A stretch of DNA of 64,000 nucleotides from Megamerina dolium. Its lineage: Eukaryota; Arthropoda; Insecta; Diptera; Megamerinidae. The translations under genes and the position numbers were made by a program. The notes under the pieces are model-generated. The model was given only the letters and a program-made list of their open reading frames with translations, had not been told where the DNA came from and ran no database searches. Shown here piece by piece: positions 9,345 to 19,102 of the stretch. The stretch spans positions 56,318,355-56,382,354 of the forward strand of contig OY978525.1 in the NCBI GenBank assembly GCA_963854835.1, in the 5' to 3' direction. Within the stretch, counting starts at the first letter, position 1. Each line of letters opens with the position of its first letter.

Positions 9345-12300
9345 TTATACTTTCCCTCGATATGGCGCAAGTCGCTCCAAGTGCACTACTTTAAACTTTG
9401 CTCTTTTATTCCAGGCACGTTGAATACGATACACTAAGTCATTTATCTTTGCTATAATCTCATATGGTCCTTCCCAATGAGTCTGTAGTTTAGGGGACAG
9501 GCCTTACTTTCGTTGTGGATTATGAAGCATTATAAGCTCTCCTCCATAGAACCCTTTTGAATTTGCTTTCAAGTCATACCTGGCCTTCATCTTATCGCTT
9601 ATCATCTGCGACCGCTCTCTGATGAACTGATGTACTTCATTCAACTGTTCCCGCTTTTCGCTAGTATAATTACCTTCGGTTGATCTCGTTGGTGTTACGA
9701 CTCCAAATTTTAAATCAGCTGGCAGTCTTAACTCGTTTCCAAAAATTGCCATTGCCGGTGTAGTAGCCGTCGTATCATGTTGTGCGCATCTATATGCCAT
9801 GAGGAACATTGGTATATGTACATCCCAGTCTCTTTGGTATTTATCTACGACTTTTCTCAAATATTCCTCCAAGGCACGGTTAAATCGTTCTACCATGCCA
9901 TCAGATTGTGGATGCAAAGGTCTTGTACGAGTTTTCTATATACCAAGCATACGGCATATCTCTTGGAATACAACTGATTCGAAATTTCGACCTTGGTCTG
10001 AGTGTAACTCCATCGGTACACCAAAACGAGTAATCCATTGGTTGACGAATACATCCGCAACTGTACTAGCTTCTTGATTTGGAATGGGGTATACTTCAGG
10101 CCATTTACTGAAGTAATCTATAACCACCAGAACATACTTGTTTCCTGCGTTGCTTATTGGAAATGGTCCAGCTATGTCCATAGCAATTCGCTCGAATGGA
10201 GCACCCACGGTGTATTGGTGCATCTTACCTCGACTTTTCTTAGTGGGACCTTTGGCCATTGCACATTGCTTACACTTCCGAATCCAATCAGCGACATGGT
10301 CATGACATCCAACCCAATAAAATCGTTTCTTTATTTTTCCGACGGTTTTGGTGATTCCCAAATGCCCTCCACTGGAGGCTTTGTGATACTCAGCTATCAC
10401 TTCATTTATTCTTGCCTAGGGTACCACTAGAAGATCATAAGTGATTTTTCCATCTTCACTTTCCCATGTTCGGAATAAACATTCGTCTCGTAAGTGCAGG
10501 CTTTGCCACTGCGCCCAGTATGCCTTCGCTATTGGACTCCTATTAGCCATTTCTTGCCAATCTGGACGTATGCCCTGCTCCTTGTATTCCATAATCTTTG
10601 AGAGATCTGGGTCGTTCCGCTGATCTTCTTGCACTCGTTCGGTGGTTCATGACTCCTCCAGCAATATATTCGTAAGTCGTATGTCGACAATGTGCTCCTT
10701 GCTTTCCACTCGAGAACAATGTTTACATTCCATTTTGCAAGGACGACGAGATAGAGCATCCGCGTTGCCGTGATGTCCTCCTTTACGATGTTCGATGGTA
10801 AAATCATAATTCTGTAGCCTTTCAATCCAGGGCGCCAATTATCCTTCTGGGTTTTTAAATTGCAATAACCACCTTAGCGCTGAGTGGTCAGTTCGTAGAT
10901 GAAATGATCAACCGTACAAGTATTTATGGAAATACTTTACACATTCCAGTATTGCGAGCAACTCTCTTCGTGTGACACAGTAATTTCTTTCTGGCTTCGA
11001 CAGGATTTTACTGTAGTATGCTATTACTTTTTCTTGCCCATCTATGATCTGAGAGAGCACACCACCTATTCCATAGCCACTCGCATCACTCGCAACACAA
11101 TCTTTTGTCCAGGTACTGGATACGCTAATACAGGTGCTGAACAGAGTCTTTCTTTCAGTTGTCCGAATGCTTTCTGTTGGTCCTCGCCTCATACAAATGG
11201 TTTGTTCTTTCTTGTCAACTCCTGCAGACTGCTGGTGATGTTCGCAAATCCAAGAACAAATCGTCTATAGTAGGTGCATAAGCCTAGGAAGCTTCTTAAC
11301 TCGTGAAGATTCGACGGAATAGGCTGCTGCTACTTTCTCCTCGTCGGTATGTACCCCTTCTGTTGTTACTTTATGACCAAGATATTTAACTTCTCGCCTG
11401 AATAGTGAACACTTTTTCATATTCAGTTTAAGCCCTGCTGATTGTATACGCTCAAACACTTCTTTTAACTTTTCCAGGTGGTCGTTAAAGTCTTTTCCCA
11501 TCTCATATAATGTCATCGAGGTACACCAAGCACGTTTTCCAGTGTAGTCCTCTGAGTTCACGCTCCATCAAACGTTCGAAAGTAGCTGGCGCATTGCATA
11601 AACCAAATGGCATGACTGTAAATTGTCATAGACCATCGCCAATACTGAAAGCTGTTTTTTCTTTGTCTACCTTACCAAGTTCCACTTTGCAAATCAAGAG
11701 TTGAGAACCACTTCACACCAGATAGTGTGTCCAGAGTGTCATCGATTCGTGGCAGTGGATAGCTGTCTTTTTTCGTAATATCATTTAGCTTTCTGTAATC
11801 CACACAGAATCGAGTACTTCCATCCTTCTTCTTTACCAGCACAACTGGTGAACTCCATGGACTCGATGATGATTCAGTAACACCTTGTTTCTGCATATCG
11901 GAAATCAGCTTCATGGCTTCGTCTCTTTTGGCCAATGGAACTCGTCGTGGTGTTTGACGAATTGGTCTAGAATCACCGGAGTCAATGTGATGCTTCACGA
12001 TGGTTGTTCGTCCTCCAGTTTTTCCATTTGAAGAAAAGATTGAACTGTACTTCTCCAATAGTTGTAAAGCCCTTTCTGTTTGCTGTTTGGTAAGCACACC
12101 TGCCCACTCTCCCATCTGTGCTTTTATTTCCGCACTGACAGTTCCTGATCTTCCACCCTTTTCGCAGTCTACTACGGCAGTAACTTCCTGGCAATGACCA
12201 ATCACCATTCCTTTCTTCACAACTGTATATGTATTAGTTATATTTAATATTCGCACCGGTACTATTCCATTTTCTTGAGGTTCTACTAACGTCCTACCAA

Positions 12301-12888
12301 GTATGATGTTTTTATTTTGTATTTCTTTATCTGTTTTCACTAACCACAACTTGCCTGTCCCATCATTCACATTTATCTGTACCCAAATCACCGCTTCTGA
12401 TTTTGCTGGAACCTCTTGGCGTTGACATGTCAGTACTCGTTTGATGTTTCCACTCCGCTTGTAACCGATGTTCAATGGTAATTCGACATTTGCATAATGT
12501 AGTATCTGTTGATATAAATCTAACGTAAATCCGTTGTTAATCATAAAATCAACACCAATTATTACGTCATCGATAATGTCGGCCACAATGAATTCATGTT
12601 CCCACGTGCAATTTCCAATAGATAATCATTTCTTTTTCTTACCCAGAATTTGTGCATCCTCACCCGTTGCTGTACGTAATTTTATTTCTATTAAAGGCTC
12701 AAACCTCTTTACCAAATCGCTCTTGATTATAGAATGTGATGCACCAGTATCCAGGGTTAACATGAATTCCATATTGTTCAATTTTCCATCAATAGTCAAG
12801 CTGCTTGGCACACGCTGTAGTTGTGAAATGTGAATGATGGGGCAACCCACTGTTGGAGTCAGTTCACGCCCCGCTGAACTGACTCGAT
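9345..12888 (-). pseudogene. pol: Copy A Pol (PR-RT-RNase H-IN), broken
   Basis: The domains are those of copy D's Pol but in at least eight pieces. The protease piece carries LDTGASHS. The RT piece (12586-11672) stops at a deletion just after LDLQSG, before the YLDD block. An 11-bp deletion at the RT-RNase H junction (about 11325) ends the next piece. The RNase H piece has VASDASGYG instead of the usual Asp-Thr-Asp. The integrase pieces (10400-9504) are the best preserved and keep DIAGPFP, HSDQGRNF and MVERFNR. The tryptophan before the GPY/F module is intact (TGG), unlike copies C and D. Confidence 0.88.
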
Positions 12889-12898
12889 TTAGTTTAAC
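12856..12898 (-). promoter_or_regulatory. Frameshift signal of copy A (slippery site plus hairpin)
   Basis: On the minus strand GTTAAAC (12898-12892) is followed by the Gag stop TAA, a 6-nt spacer and an 11-bp perfect stem (12885-12875 with 12866-12856) around the loop GCGGGGCG. It is identical in layout to copies C and D, although the genes on either side are dead. Confidence 0.8.
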
Positions 12899-14367
12899 GA
12901 TGGACTTGTGTTGGTGGAGCGATGGCTGTCCACCTTATTCTCCTTCTTTTGTCTTCCTGGAGAATTCGATCTTGATCGCTTTCGTCGTAGACGGCAGTCA
13001 CGCGCCATGTATCCTGGTTTGTCGCAAATGAAGCACTTACCAGTAAATTTGATTTCGCGTCGGCCTGTTGTTCTTTCTTCAGGCTTCACTACTGACTTAA
13101 CTGCCTGACACACTGCTCAACCAGATCTGATGTTTCTGCCTCTAGTTGGCGTACACGTGGCACTGGTCGACACATTAAACTGGCGGCTTCATATGTCAAG
13201 GCACTACTGACTGTTTCGGCATAAGTATTCCTGGGTGACATGACTAGAGCACGATTTGTCTCTCCATCACGTATACCATCTATGAATGCCTCTATTTGTA
13301 CTTTTTCAACGAACTCTTCCGAATTACCGGAGAACGCTAGATGACATAAGCGCTCAATGTCGGAAGCGAAATCCTGAAGGCTCTCATTACTCCGTTGCAC
13401 TCGCGATCTTAACTCCACTCGATGTAACTGACTCTTGTATTCATTTCCATATTTCGCTGGAGTGTGTCCATCAGTGACTGATAGCTACCACGATCTTTCT
13501 CTGGAATCATTTGTAGCACCTCGGAAGCATTACCTTTTAATGCGACTATTAAAGCAGCAGTCTTGTCGCTGTCATCCCATTGATTCTTCGAAGCTGTTGT
13601 CTCGAATTGAAGTTTGAAGATATTGAATGGCGTGCTTCCGTCAAATGTTGGTGGCTTTAATTTGATTGTACTTGAATCTCTAATCACTGATGTGGCTGGT
13701 CCATTTATTTTTAGTTGATTGAGTTCGTGCTGTAATTTCTCGAACTTATCTTCCCAGTCGTCGACATGTTCCTTCAGCTTATCATCCAACTCATCCACGT
13801 GTTCTTTCAGCTCTGTGACTTTGTCATTAATAGCTCCGGAAATTTCCTGAAATCTGAGTTCAATTCGTTTTTGTAGATTTTCGATTACGTGTTCTTGTCG
13901 AGCCGAATGTTCTTGAATTTCCATACGCAATTCACTAATAACGCCCTCTTGGCGAGCCGAATGTTCTTGAAACTTGTAGTCAATTGTTTTCTGGAATTCT
14001 CCATAGCGTTTTCTTGGCGGGACGAACCTTCTTGAATTTTCATACGAAATTGAGCCGAATGTTTTTGAAGCTTGGACTCAATGCGGGACGCATTTTGTTG
14101 TAACTGTTGTTGCTGCTGTTGCATCATGGTTCTCATAAATTCTATGAGTTGACCACTAAAATCTACCTTGCTCTCTTCCTCTGCGTGCACGACTGCATGT
14201 ATCTCGGCTTCCTCAAAGAACACACGTTCTTCTTCATTAATACCCTCAGCCTCCATGGCTTGCCTTAGCCTCACCAGCAGTTCCGCCTTTGCACCTGATG
14301 ACAATAGATTCATCTCTACCAACAGCTTTTTAACCTAGTCCACTTTTAGTTGGTCAATTTTCACCAT
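12889..14367 (-). pseudogene. gag: Copy A Gag, broken
   Basis: It starts at ATG 14367-14365, but a TAG interrupts the SAP-like domain about ten codons in, and further frameshifts follow near 13950, 13420 and 13110. Recognisable parts are the SAP-like helix pair, the glutamine-rich and coiled-coil region, the capsid-like block and a knuckle reading CFICDKPGYMARDC, where Tyr replaces the zinc-binding His. It ends at the shared stop beside the slippery site. Confidence 0.88.
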
Positions 14368-14376
14368 CTTTACAGA

Positions 14377-14394
14377 ATCCCACTTCTGACACCA
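14377..14394 (-). other. Primer-binding site of copy A
   Basis: On the minus strand it reads TGGTGTCAGAAGTGGGAT, two bases inside the 5' LTR. It begins TGG, the complement of a tRNA 3' CCA; the rest fits the acceptor and T-arm of a tRNA-Leu type primer. The tRNA identity is inferred, not checked. Confidence 0.7.
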
Positions 14395-14396
14395 AT

Positions 14397-14787
14397 TGTT
14401 ACGTTTTTATTCTGTGAGCGTTTAATTCTATTTGAATTACCTTGTTTGATCACTGGATTCTGTTAATGATAACTGCAACACTTATTTTATACAACTATAT
14501 ACAGCAACAATTTATTTAATAATCTCTATTTACAGTCAACTCTGTTTACAATCAACTATTTACAATAACACTCTAATGTACTTGCAACGTTTGCCTCTGT
14601 ATCGATGTTTCCGCAATCACGTTCGGTATCAAATTGATTGTCACTTCTCAACACTGGCTCTATTTATACTCTGTTGGCAACACCACAGAATCTTCCTTTA
14701 TCGAGATTCTTCTCTTTCTTTCTCGTTGGCTTGTTCTGGTTATTGCTCACAATAGTGATGAGTAACCAACTATCGATACTCGTTACA
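14397..14787 (-). repeat. 5' LTR of copy A
   Basis: It is 391 bp, about 45 bp shorter than its partner because the U3 part between the TTGCT and CACAATAG blocks is missing. Ends are intact and ATAT follows on the plus strand. Confidence 0.9.
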
Positions 14788-15852
14788 ATATAAACAAAAA
14801 TAAGCAAAATATAGCAAGTGCAAATAAAAATTTCTCTTAAATAAACGAATATATTTACCACAGATACCGCAGAATTGTTTCTTTTTTGTTTTTATGTCGT
14901 TTATAAATTTCACGAACAACCATATATATCACCAGCGTTGCTAAGTAACTGAAGGGAAATTATATTCAAGTAAAAGGGAAATTAAATGCGAGTTGGTGTT
15001 CTTTTGCAACTCGGTTACAAAAGAATGCGGCTAATATTGATGACTGTAGTTTTGCTACAGCCGGCATTTCAGTTCTGAGGAGCTGATACATATAACTCCT
15101 TCACTTCCAGATTTTGGATTCCCCTGAATTCTTTCATTTTCTATATTCACAGTAATTGCCTTGTTTTTTGTTCTTAACATAACTAATATTCCCGTTAGAA
15201 TAATAATAGCTATTATTGTAAATATATTGAATTTATATGAAATATTTTTGTGGAAAATTAGTTCCTTTATGGCTTTTGTATTTTCAATATTTTGTGTAAC
15301 CATTTTTCAAGGTTCGATATCAAATGTTTAGTTTCAATTGCTGACTCTATAAAAAAACTTATAGTCAATTATAGCTTTTTGCTTAAGAAACTCTTCATTG
15401 CTGATTTCGATTGATTTCACAACCAATTTTTCATTGTTATAAATTGTAAATGACTTTTGAACACAAAAAGAACACAATAGAGTGCCAAAAACTGACCATA
15501 TTAGCACTGAAGTTAAGGTGTCAAGTACATTCCTTTCAGATATCCAAATCTTTGTTGATTAATGAACCAATATTCAAAGCCATTACTTCCCATCTGCGTA
15601 CAGCTACCTCTTTGCTATACTAAATTGGTCACGGTACTCCTTTTCGCTATACAATAAAACCATAGTCCTTTCCCCAACTGAACAATTAATTCATTAGCTA
15701 AGCTACAATCCCCTGTATCATCCTTATTCTGTATCTAAATAAAAAATTTTCTTAAAAACAAAACGAACAATTTGATATATAAATTTGTATTGTAATTTCA
15801 ATGAGCTTTCACAATCAGCTGATTTCTACATTCAGTTAACTGGAGGCTAATG
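14788..15852. other. AT-rich spacer with one membrane-protein frame
   Basis: This spacer lies between copy A and the MITE. The only item worth naming is the minus-strand frame at 15055-15303 (separate entry) and weakly coding-like, stop-broken sequence just upstream of it on that strand (15310-15610, with CTQMGSNGFEYWF). Nothing else is supported. Confidence 0.4.
15055..15303 (-). CDS. Small frame with one transmembrane segment, possibly an Env tail
   Basis: This 82-residue frame has a single strongly hydrophobic stretch (IFTIIAIIILTGILVML) followed by basic residues. Upstream on the same strand a broken frame contains a possible ectodomain. The pattern of a C-terminal membrane anchor after a longer decayed frame would fit an envelope-like gene of a retroelement, but no diagnostic motif is seen. 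It may equally be a chance frame. Confidence 0.25.
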   Translation of the reverse strand: MVTQNIENTKAIKELIFHKNISYKFNIFTIIAIIILTGILVMLRTKNKAITVNIENERIQGNPKSGSEGVICISSSELKCRL

Positions 15853-16055
15853 GTGCAACTTGCCACGAACGTACCGCCCTTCCGTACCGCTCGTAGGTAA
15901 GAACATAAATTTGCCAAAAGTTATGCCCGTAGCGGCAACGGAGAAATCGACTGTTCTTTCTTGTATATATACATAACAATGTTGCCATGTAACACTGTGC
16001 GTGCGGGGTTTTTATCACACTTACCATTTTAATGATCAAATTTCATAATATATAT
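15853..16055. mobile_element. MITE, left half (split by composite B/C)
   Basis: It starts GTGCAACTTGCCACGAACGT and follows the 5393-5913 copy up to CATAATATATAT, where the composite gypsy element starts. The right half resumes at 24535. Confidence 0.85.
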
Positions 16056-16493
16056 TGTAACGAGTATCGATAGTTGATTACTCATCACTATTGTGACTGA
16101 CTCTATTGGCAGCATCGAAACGAATGTCAACAAAAAGAAATAAGCGATAACCAGAACAAGCCAACGAGAAAGGAAGAGAAGAATCTCGATAAAGGAAGAT
16201 TCTGGGGTGTTGCCAACAGAGTATAAATAGAGCCAGTGTTGAGAATTGACGATCAATCGAATTCCGAACGTGAATGCGCAAACATCTATACAGAGGCAAA
16301 AGTTGCTAGTACATTAAAGTGTTATTGTAAATAGTTGATTATAAACAGAGTTGATTGTAAATAGAGTTTATTAAATAAATTGTTGCTATATATAGTTGTA
16401 TAAAATAAGTGTTGCAGTTATCATTAACAGAATCCAGTGATCGAACAAGATAATTCAAATAGAATTAAAGGTTCACAGAATAAAAACGTAACA
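16056..16493 (+). repeat. LTR 1 of the composite
   Basis: It is 438 bp, TGTAACGAG...AACGTAACA. It contains the palindrome TATCGATA (16065-16072), a TATA box TATAAATA (16222-16229) with transcription presumably starting about 30 bp later, and AATAAA signals near the 3' end. This is the subtype with GCGCAAACATCTATAC. Confidence 0.93.
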
Positions 16494-16495
16494 AT

Positions 16496-16513
16496 TGGTG
16501 TCAGAAGTTGGAT
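16496..16513 (+). other. Primer-binding site of unit B
   Basis: It reads TGGTGTCAGAAGTTGGAT, the same site as the other copies but with a T for G change that weakens pairing to the inferred tRNA primer. Confidence 0.65.
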
Positions 16514-16575
16514 TCTGTAAAAATGGTGAAAATTGAACAATTAAAGTGGACCAGCTTAAAAAGCTGTTGGTAGAG

Positions 16576-18597
16576 ATGAATCTATCGTCATCAGGTGCAA
16601 AGGCGGAACTGCTGGTGAGGCTGAGGCAAGCTATGGAGGCTAAGGGAATTAATGTAGAAGAACATGAGTTCTTTGAGGAAGCCGATATACAAGCAGTTGT
16701 GCACGCTGAGGAAGAGAGCAAAATAGATTCGAGTGGTCAACTAATGGAACTCATGAAATCCATGATGCAACAACAGCAGCAGCAACTACAAGGAATTATT
16801 GCGAAGCTACAAGAAAATGCGTCACGTCAAGAAAACGCTATGGGAGAGTTCCAGAAAACAATTGACTCCAAGTTTCAAGAACATTCGGCTGAATTGCGTA
16901 TGGAAATTCAAGAAGGTTCGGCTCGACAAGAACACGTCATCGAAAATCTACAAAAAGGAATTGAACTTAGATTTCAGGAAATTTCCGGAACCATTAATGA
17001 AAAGGTCACGGATTTAAAGGAACATGTAGATGACTTGGAAGATAAGTTCGAGAAATTACAGCACGAACTCAATCAACTAAAAATAAATGGACCAGCCACA
17101 TCAGTGATTAGAGATTCAAGTACAATCAAATTAAAGCCACCAACATTTGACGGAAGCACGCCATTCAATATCTTCAAGCTTCAATTCGAGACAACAGCTT
17201 CGAAGAATCAATGGGATGATAGCGACAAGACTGCTGCTTTAATAGTCGCATTAAAAGGTAATGCTTCCGAGGTGTTACAGATGATTCCAGAGAAAGATCG
17301 TGGTAGCTATCAGTCACTGATGGACACACTCCAGCGAAAATATGGAAATGAATACAAGAGTCAATTACATCGAGTGGAATTGAGATCGCGAGTGCAACGG
17401 AGTAATGAGAGCCTTCAGGAATTCGCTTCCGATATTGAGCGCTTATGTCATCTAGCGTTCTCCGGTAATTCGGAAGAGTTCGTCGAAAAAATAAAAATAG
17501 AGGCATTCATAGATGGCATACGTGATGGAGAGACAAAGCGTGCCCTAGTCATGTCACCCAGGAATACTTATGCCGAAACAGTCAGTAGTGCCTTGACGTT
17601 TGAAACCGCAAGTTTGATGTGTCGACCAATGCCACGGGTACTCCAATTAGAAACAGAAACAACAGATCTGGTTGAAGCAGTGCGTCAGGCAGTAAAATCA
17701 GTAGTTCAGCCTGAAGGAAGAACAACAGGTCGACGCGAAAACAAGTTTACACCGTGGGTGCTCCTTTCGCTGGACATAGCTGGACCATTTCCAATAAGCA
17801 ACTCAGGAAACAAGTATGTTCTGGTGGTTATAGATTACTTCAGTAAATGGCCTGAAGTATACCCCATACCAAATGCTAGTACAGTTGCGGATGTATTCGT
17901 CAACCAATGGATTACTCGTTTTGGTGTACCGATGGAGTTACACTCAGACCAAGGTCGAAATTTCGAATCAGTTGTATTCCAAAAAATATGCCGTATGCTG
18001 GGTATATGCAAAACTCGTACAACACCTTTGCATCCACAATCTGATGGCATGGTAGAACGATTTAACCGTACCTTGGAGGAATATTTGAGAAAATTCGTAG
18101 ATAAATATCAAAGACACTGGGATGTACATATACCAATGTTCCTCATGGCATATAGATGCGGACAACATGATACGACGGCTACTACACCGGCAATGGCAAT
18201 TTTTGGAAACGAGTTAAGACTGCCAGCTGATTTAAAATTTAGAGTCGTAACACCAACGAGATCAACCGAATGTAATTATACTAGCGAAAAGCGGGAACAG
18301 TTGAATGAAGTACATCAGTTCATCAGAGAGCGGTCGCAGATGATAAGCGATAAGATGAAGGCCAGGTATGACTTGAAAGCAAATTCAAAGGAGAATGAAG
18401 GAGAGCTTGTAATGCTTCATAATCCACAGCGAAAGAAAGGCCTGTCCCCTAAACTGCAGACTCATTGGGAAGGACCATATGAGATTATAGCAAAGATAAA
18501 TGACGTAGTGTATCGTATTCAACGTGCCTGGAATAAAAGAGCAAAGTTTAAATTAGTGCACTTGGAGCGACTTGCGCCATATCGAGGGGAAGTATAA
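16576..18597 (+). CDS. Gag-integrase fusion protein of unit B
   Basis: An uninterrupted frame joins Gag directly to integrase. The frame is open from 16546; the first in-frame ATG is 16576, because a 1-nt loss after the normal Gag ATG (16523) puts that start out of frame. The Gag part runs to about 17750 and includes most of the SAP-like domain, the coiled coil and the capsid-like block. It lacks the zinc knuckle. Protease, RT, RNase H and the integrase zinc finger are gone. The integrase core keeps DIAGPFP, HSDQGRNF and MVERFNR, plus the GPY/F module (WEGPYEI) and the natural stop. The junction shows a 3-nt microhomology (TAC) between the two parent sites. A further in-frame gap sits just before DIAGPFP. 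Confidence 0.85.
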   Translation: MNLSSSGAKAELLVRLRQAMEAKGINVEEHEFFEEADIQAVVHAEEESKIDSSGQLMELMKSMMQQQQQQLQGIIAKLQENASRQENAMGEFQKTIDSKFQEHSAELRMEIQEGSARQEHVIENLQKGIELRFQEISGTINEKVTDLKEHVDDLEDKFEKLQHELNQLKINGPATSVIRDSSTIKLKPPTFDGSTPFNIFKLQFETTASKNQWDDSDKTAALIVALKGNASEVLQMIPEKDRGSYQSLMDTLQRKYGNEYKSQLHRVELRSRVQRSNESLQEFASDIERLCHLAFSGNSEEFVEKIKIEAFIDGIRDGETKRALVMSPRNTYAETVSSALTFETASLMCRPMPRVLQLETETTDLVEAVRQAVKSVVQPEGRTTGRRENKFTPWVLLSLDIAGPFPISNSGNKYVLVVIDYFSKWPEVYPIPNASTVADVFVNQWITRFGVPMELHSDQGRNFESVVFQKICRMLGICKTRTTPLHPQSDGMVERFNRTLEEYLRKFVDKYQRHWDVHIPMFLMAYRCGQHDTTATTPAMAIFGNELRLPADLKFRVVTPTRSTECNYTSEKREQLNEVHQFIRERSQMISDKMKARYDLKANSKENEGELVMLHNPQRKKGLSPKLQTHWEGPYEIIAKINDVVYRIQRAWNKRAKFKLVHLERLAPYRGEV

Positions 18598-18600
18598 AAA

Positions 18601-18619
18601 CTTGTTCGGGACGAACAAG
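18601..18619 (+). other. Conserved hairpin between Pol stop and purine tract
   Basis: CTTGTTCG-GGA-CGAACAAG forms a perfect 8-bp stem. The same hairpin is at 24062-24080 and 30538-30556; copies A and E have it with one mismatch. It lies just upstream of the purine tract in the genomic RNA. Its function is unknown. Confidence 0.6.
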
Positions 18620-18622
18620 GTT

Positions 18623-18635
18623 AAGAGGAGGGCAG
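18623..18635 (+). other. Polypurine tract of unit B
   Basis: AAGAGGAGGGCAG lies immediately before LTR 2; it is the plus-strand primer site of reverse transcription. It is repeated at 24084-24096, 30560-30572 and 62845-62857. Confidence 0.8.
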
Positions 18636-19073
18636 TGTAACGAGTATCGATAGTTGGTTACTCATCACTATTGTGACTGACACTATTGGCAGCATCGAAA
18701 CGAATGTCAGCAAAAAGAAATAAGCGATAACCAGAACAAGCCACCGAGAAAGGAAGAGAAGAATCTCGATAAAGGAAGATTCTGGGATGTTGCCAACAGA
18801 GTATAAATAGAGCCAGTGTTGAGAAGTGAGAATCAATCTAATCCAGAACGTGATTGCGAAAACATTGATACAGAGGCAAAAGTTGCAAGTACATTTAAGT
18901 GTTATAGTAAATAGTTGATTGTAAACAGTGTTGATTGTAAATAGAGATTATTAAATAAATTGTTGCTGTATATAGTTGTACAAAATAAGTGTTGCAGTTA
19001 TCATTAACAGAATCCAGTGATCGAACAAGGTAATTCAAATAGAATTAAACGTTCACAGAATAAAAACGTAACA
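18636..19073 (+). repeat. LTR 2 (central, shared) of the composite
   Basis: It is 438 bp and acts as the 3' LTR of unit B and the 5' LTR of unit C. It is of the subtype with GCGAAAACATTGATAC, as in copy D, and clearly different from LTRs 1 and 3. TATCGATA is at 18645-18652 and the TATA box at 18802-18809. Confidence 0.93.
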
Positions 19074-19075
19074 AT

Positions 19076-19093
19076 TGGTGTCAGAAGTGGGAT
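19076..19093 (+). other. Primer-binding site of unit C
   Basis: TGGTGTCAGAAGTGGGAT starts two bases after LTR 2, identical to copies A and D. Confidence 0.7.
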
Positions 19094-19102
19094 TCTGTAA
19101 AA

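Larger units (their letters stand above)
8871..14787 (-). mobile_element. Family G Ty3/gypsy element, copy A (minus strand, defective)
   Basis: The full element is 5.9 kb, with LTRs at both ends, a primer-binding site next to the right LTR, Gag and Pol on the minus strand, and a purine tract next to the left LTR. It is flanked by ATAT on both sides (8867-8870 and 14788-14791), a 4-bp target-site duplication. Both genes carry many stops and frameshifts. Several of those lesions are shared exactly with copy E at 58.3-63.3 kb. Confidence 0.92.

Noticed and set aside
9777..10430. Long plus-strand frames across copy A
   Set aside because: They are antisense shadows of the integrase; equivalent shadows recur opposite Pol in every other copy.
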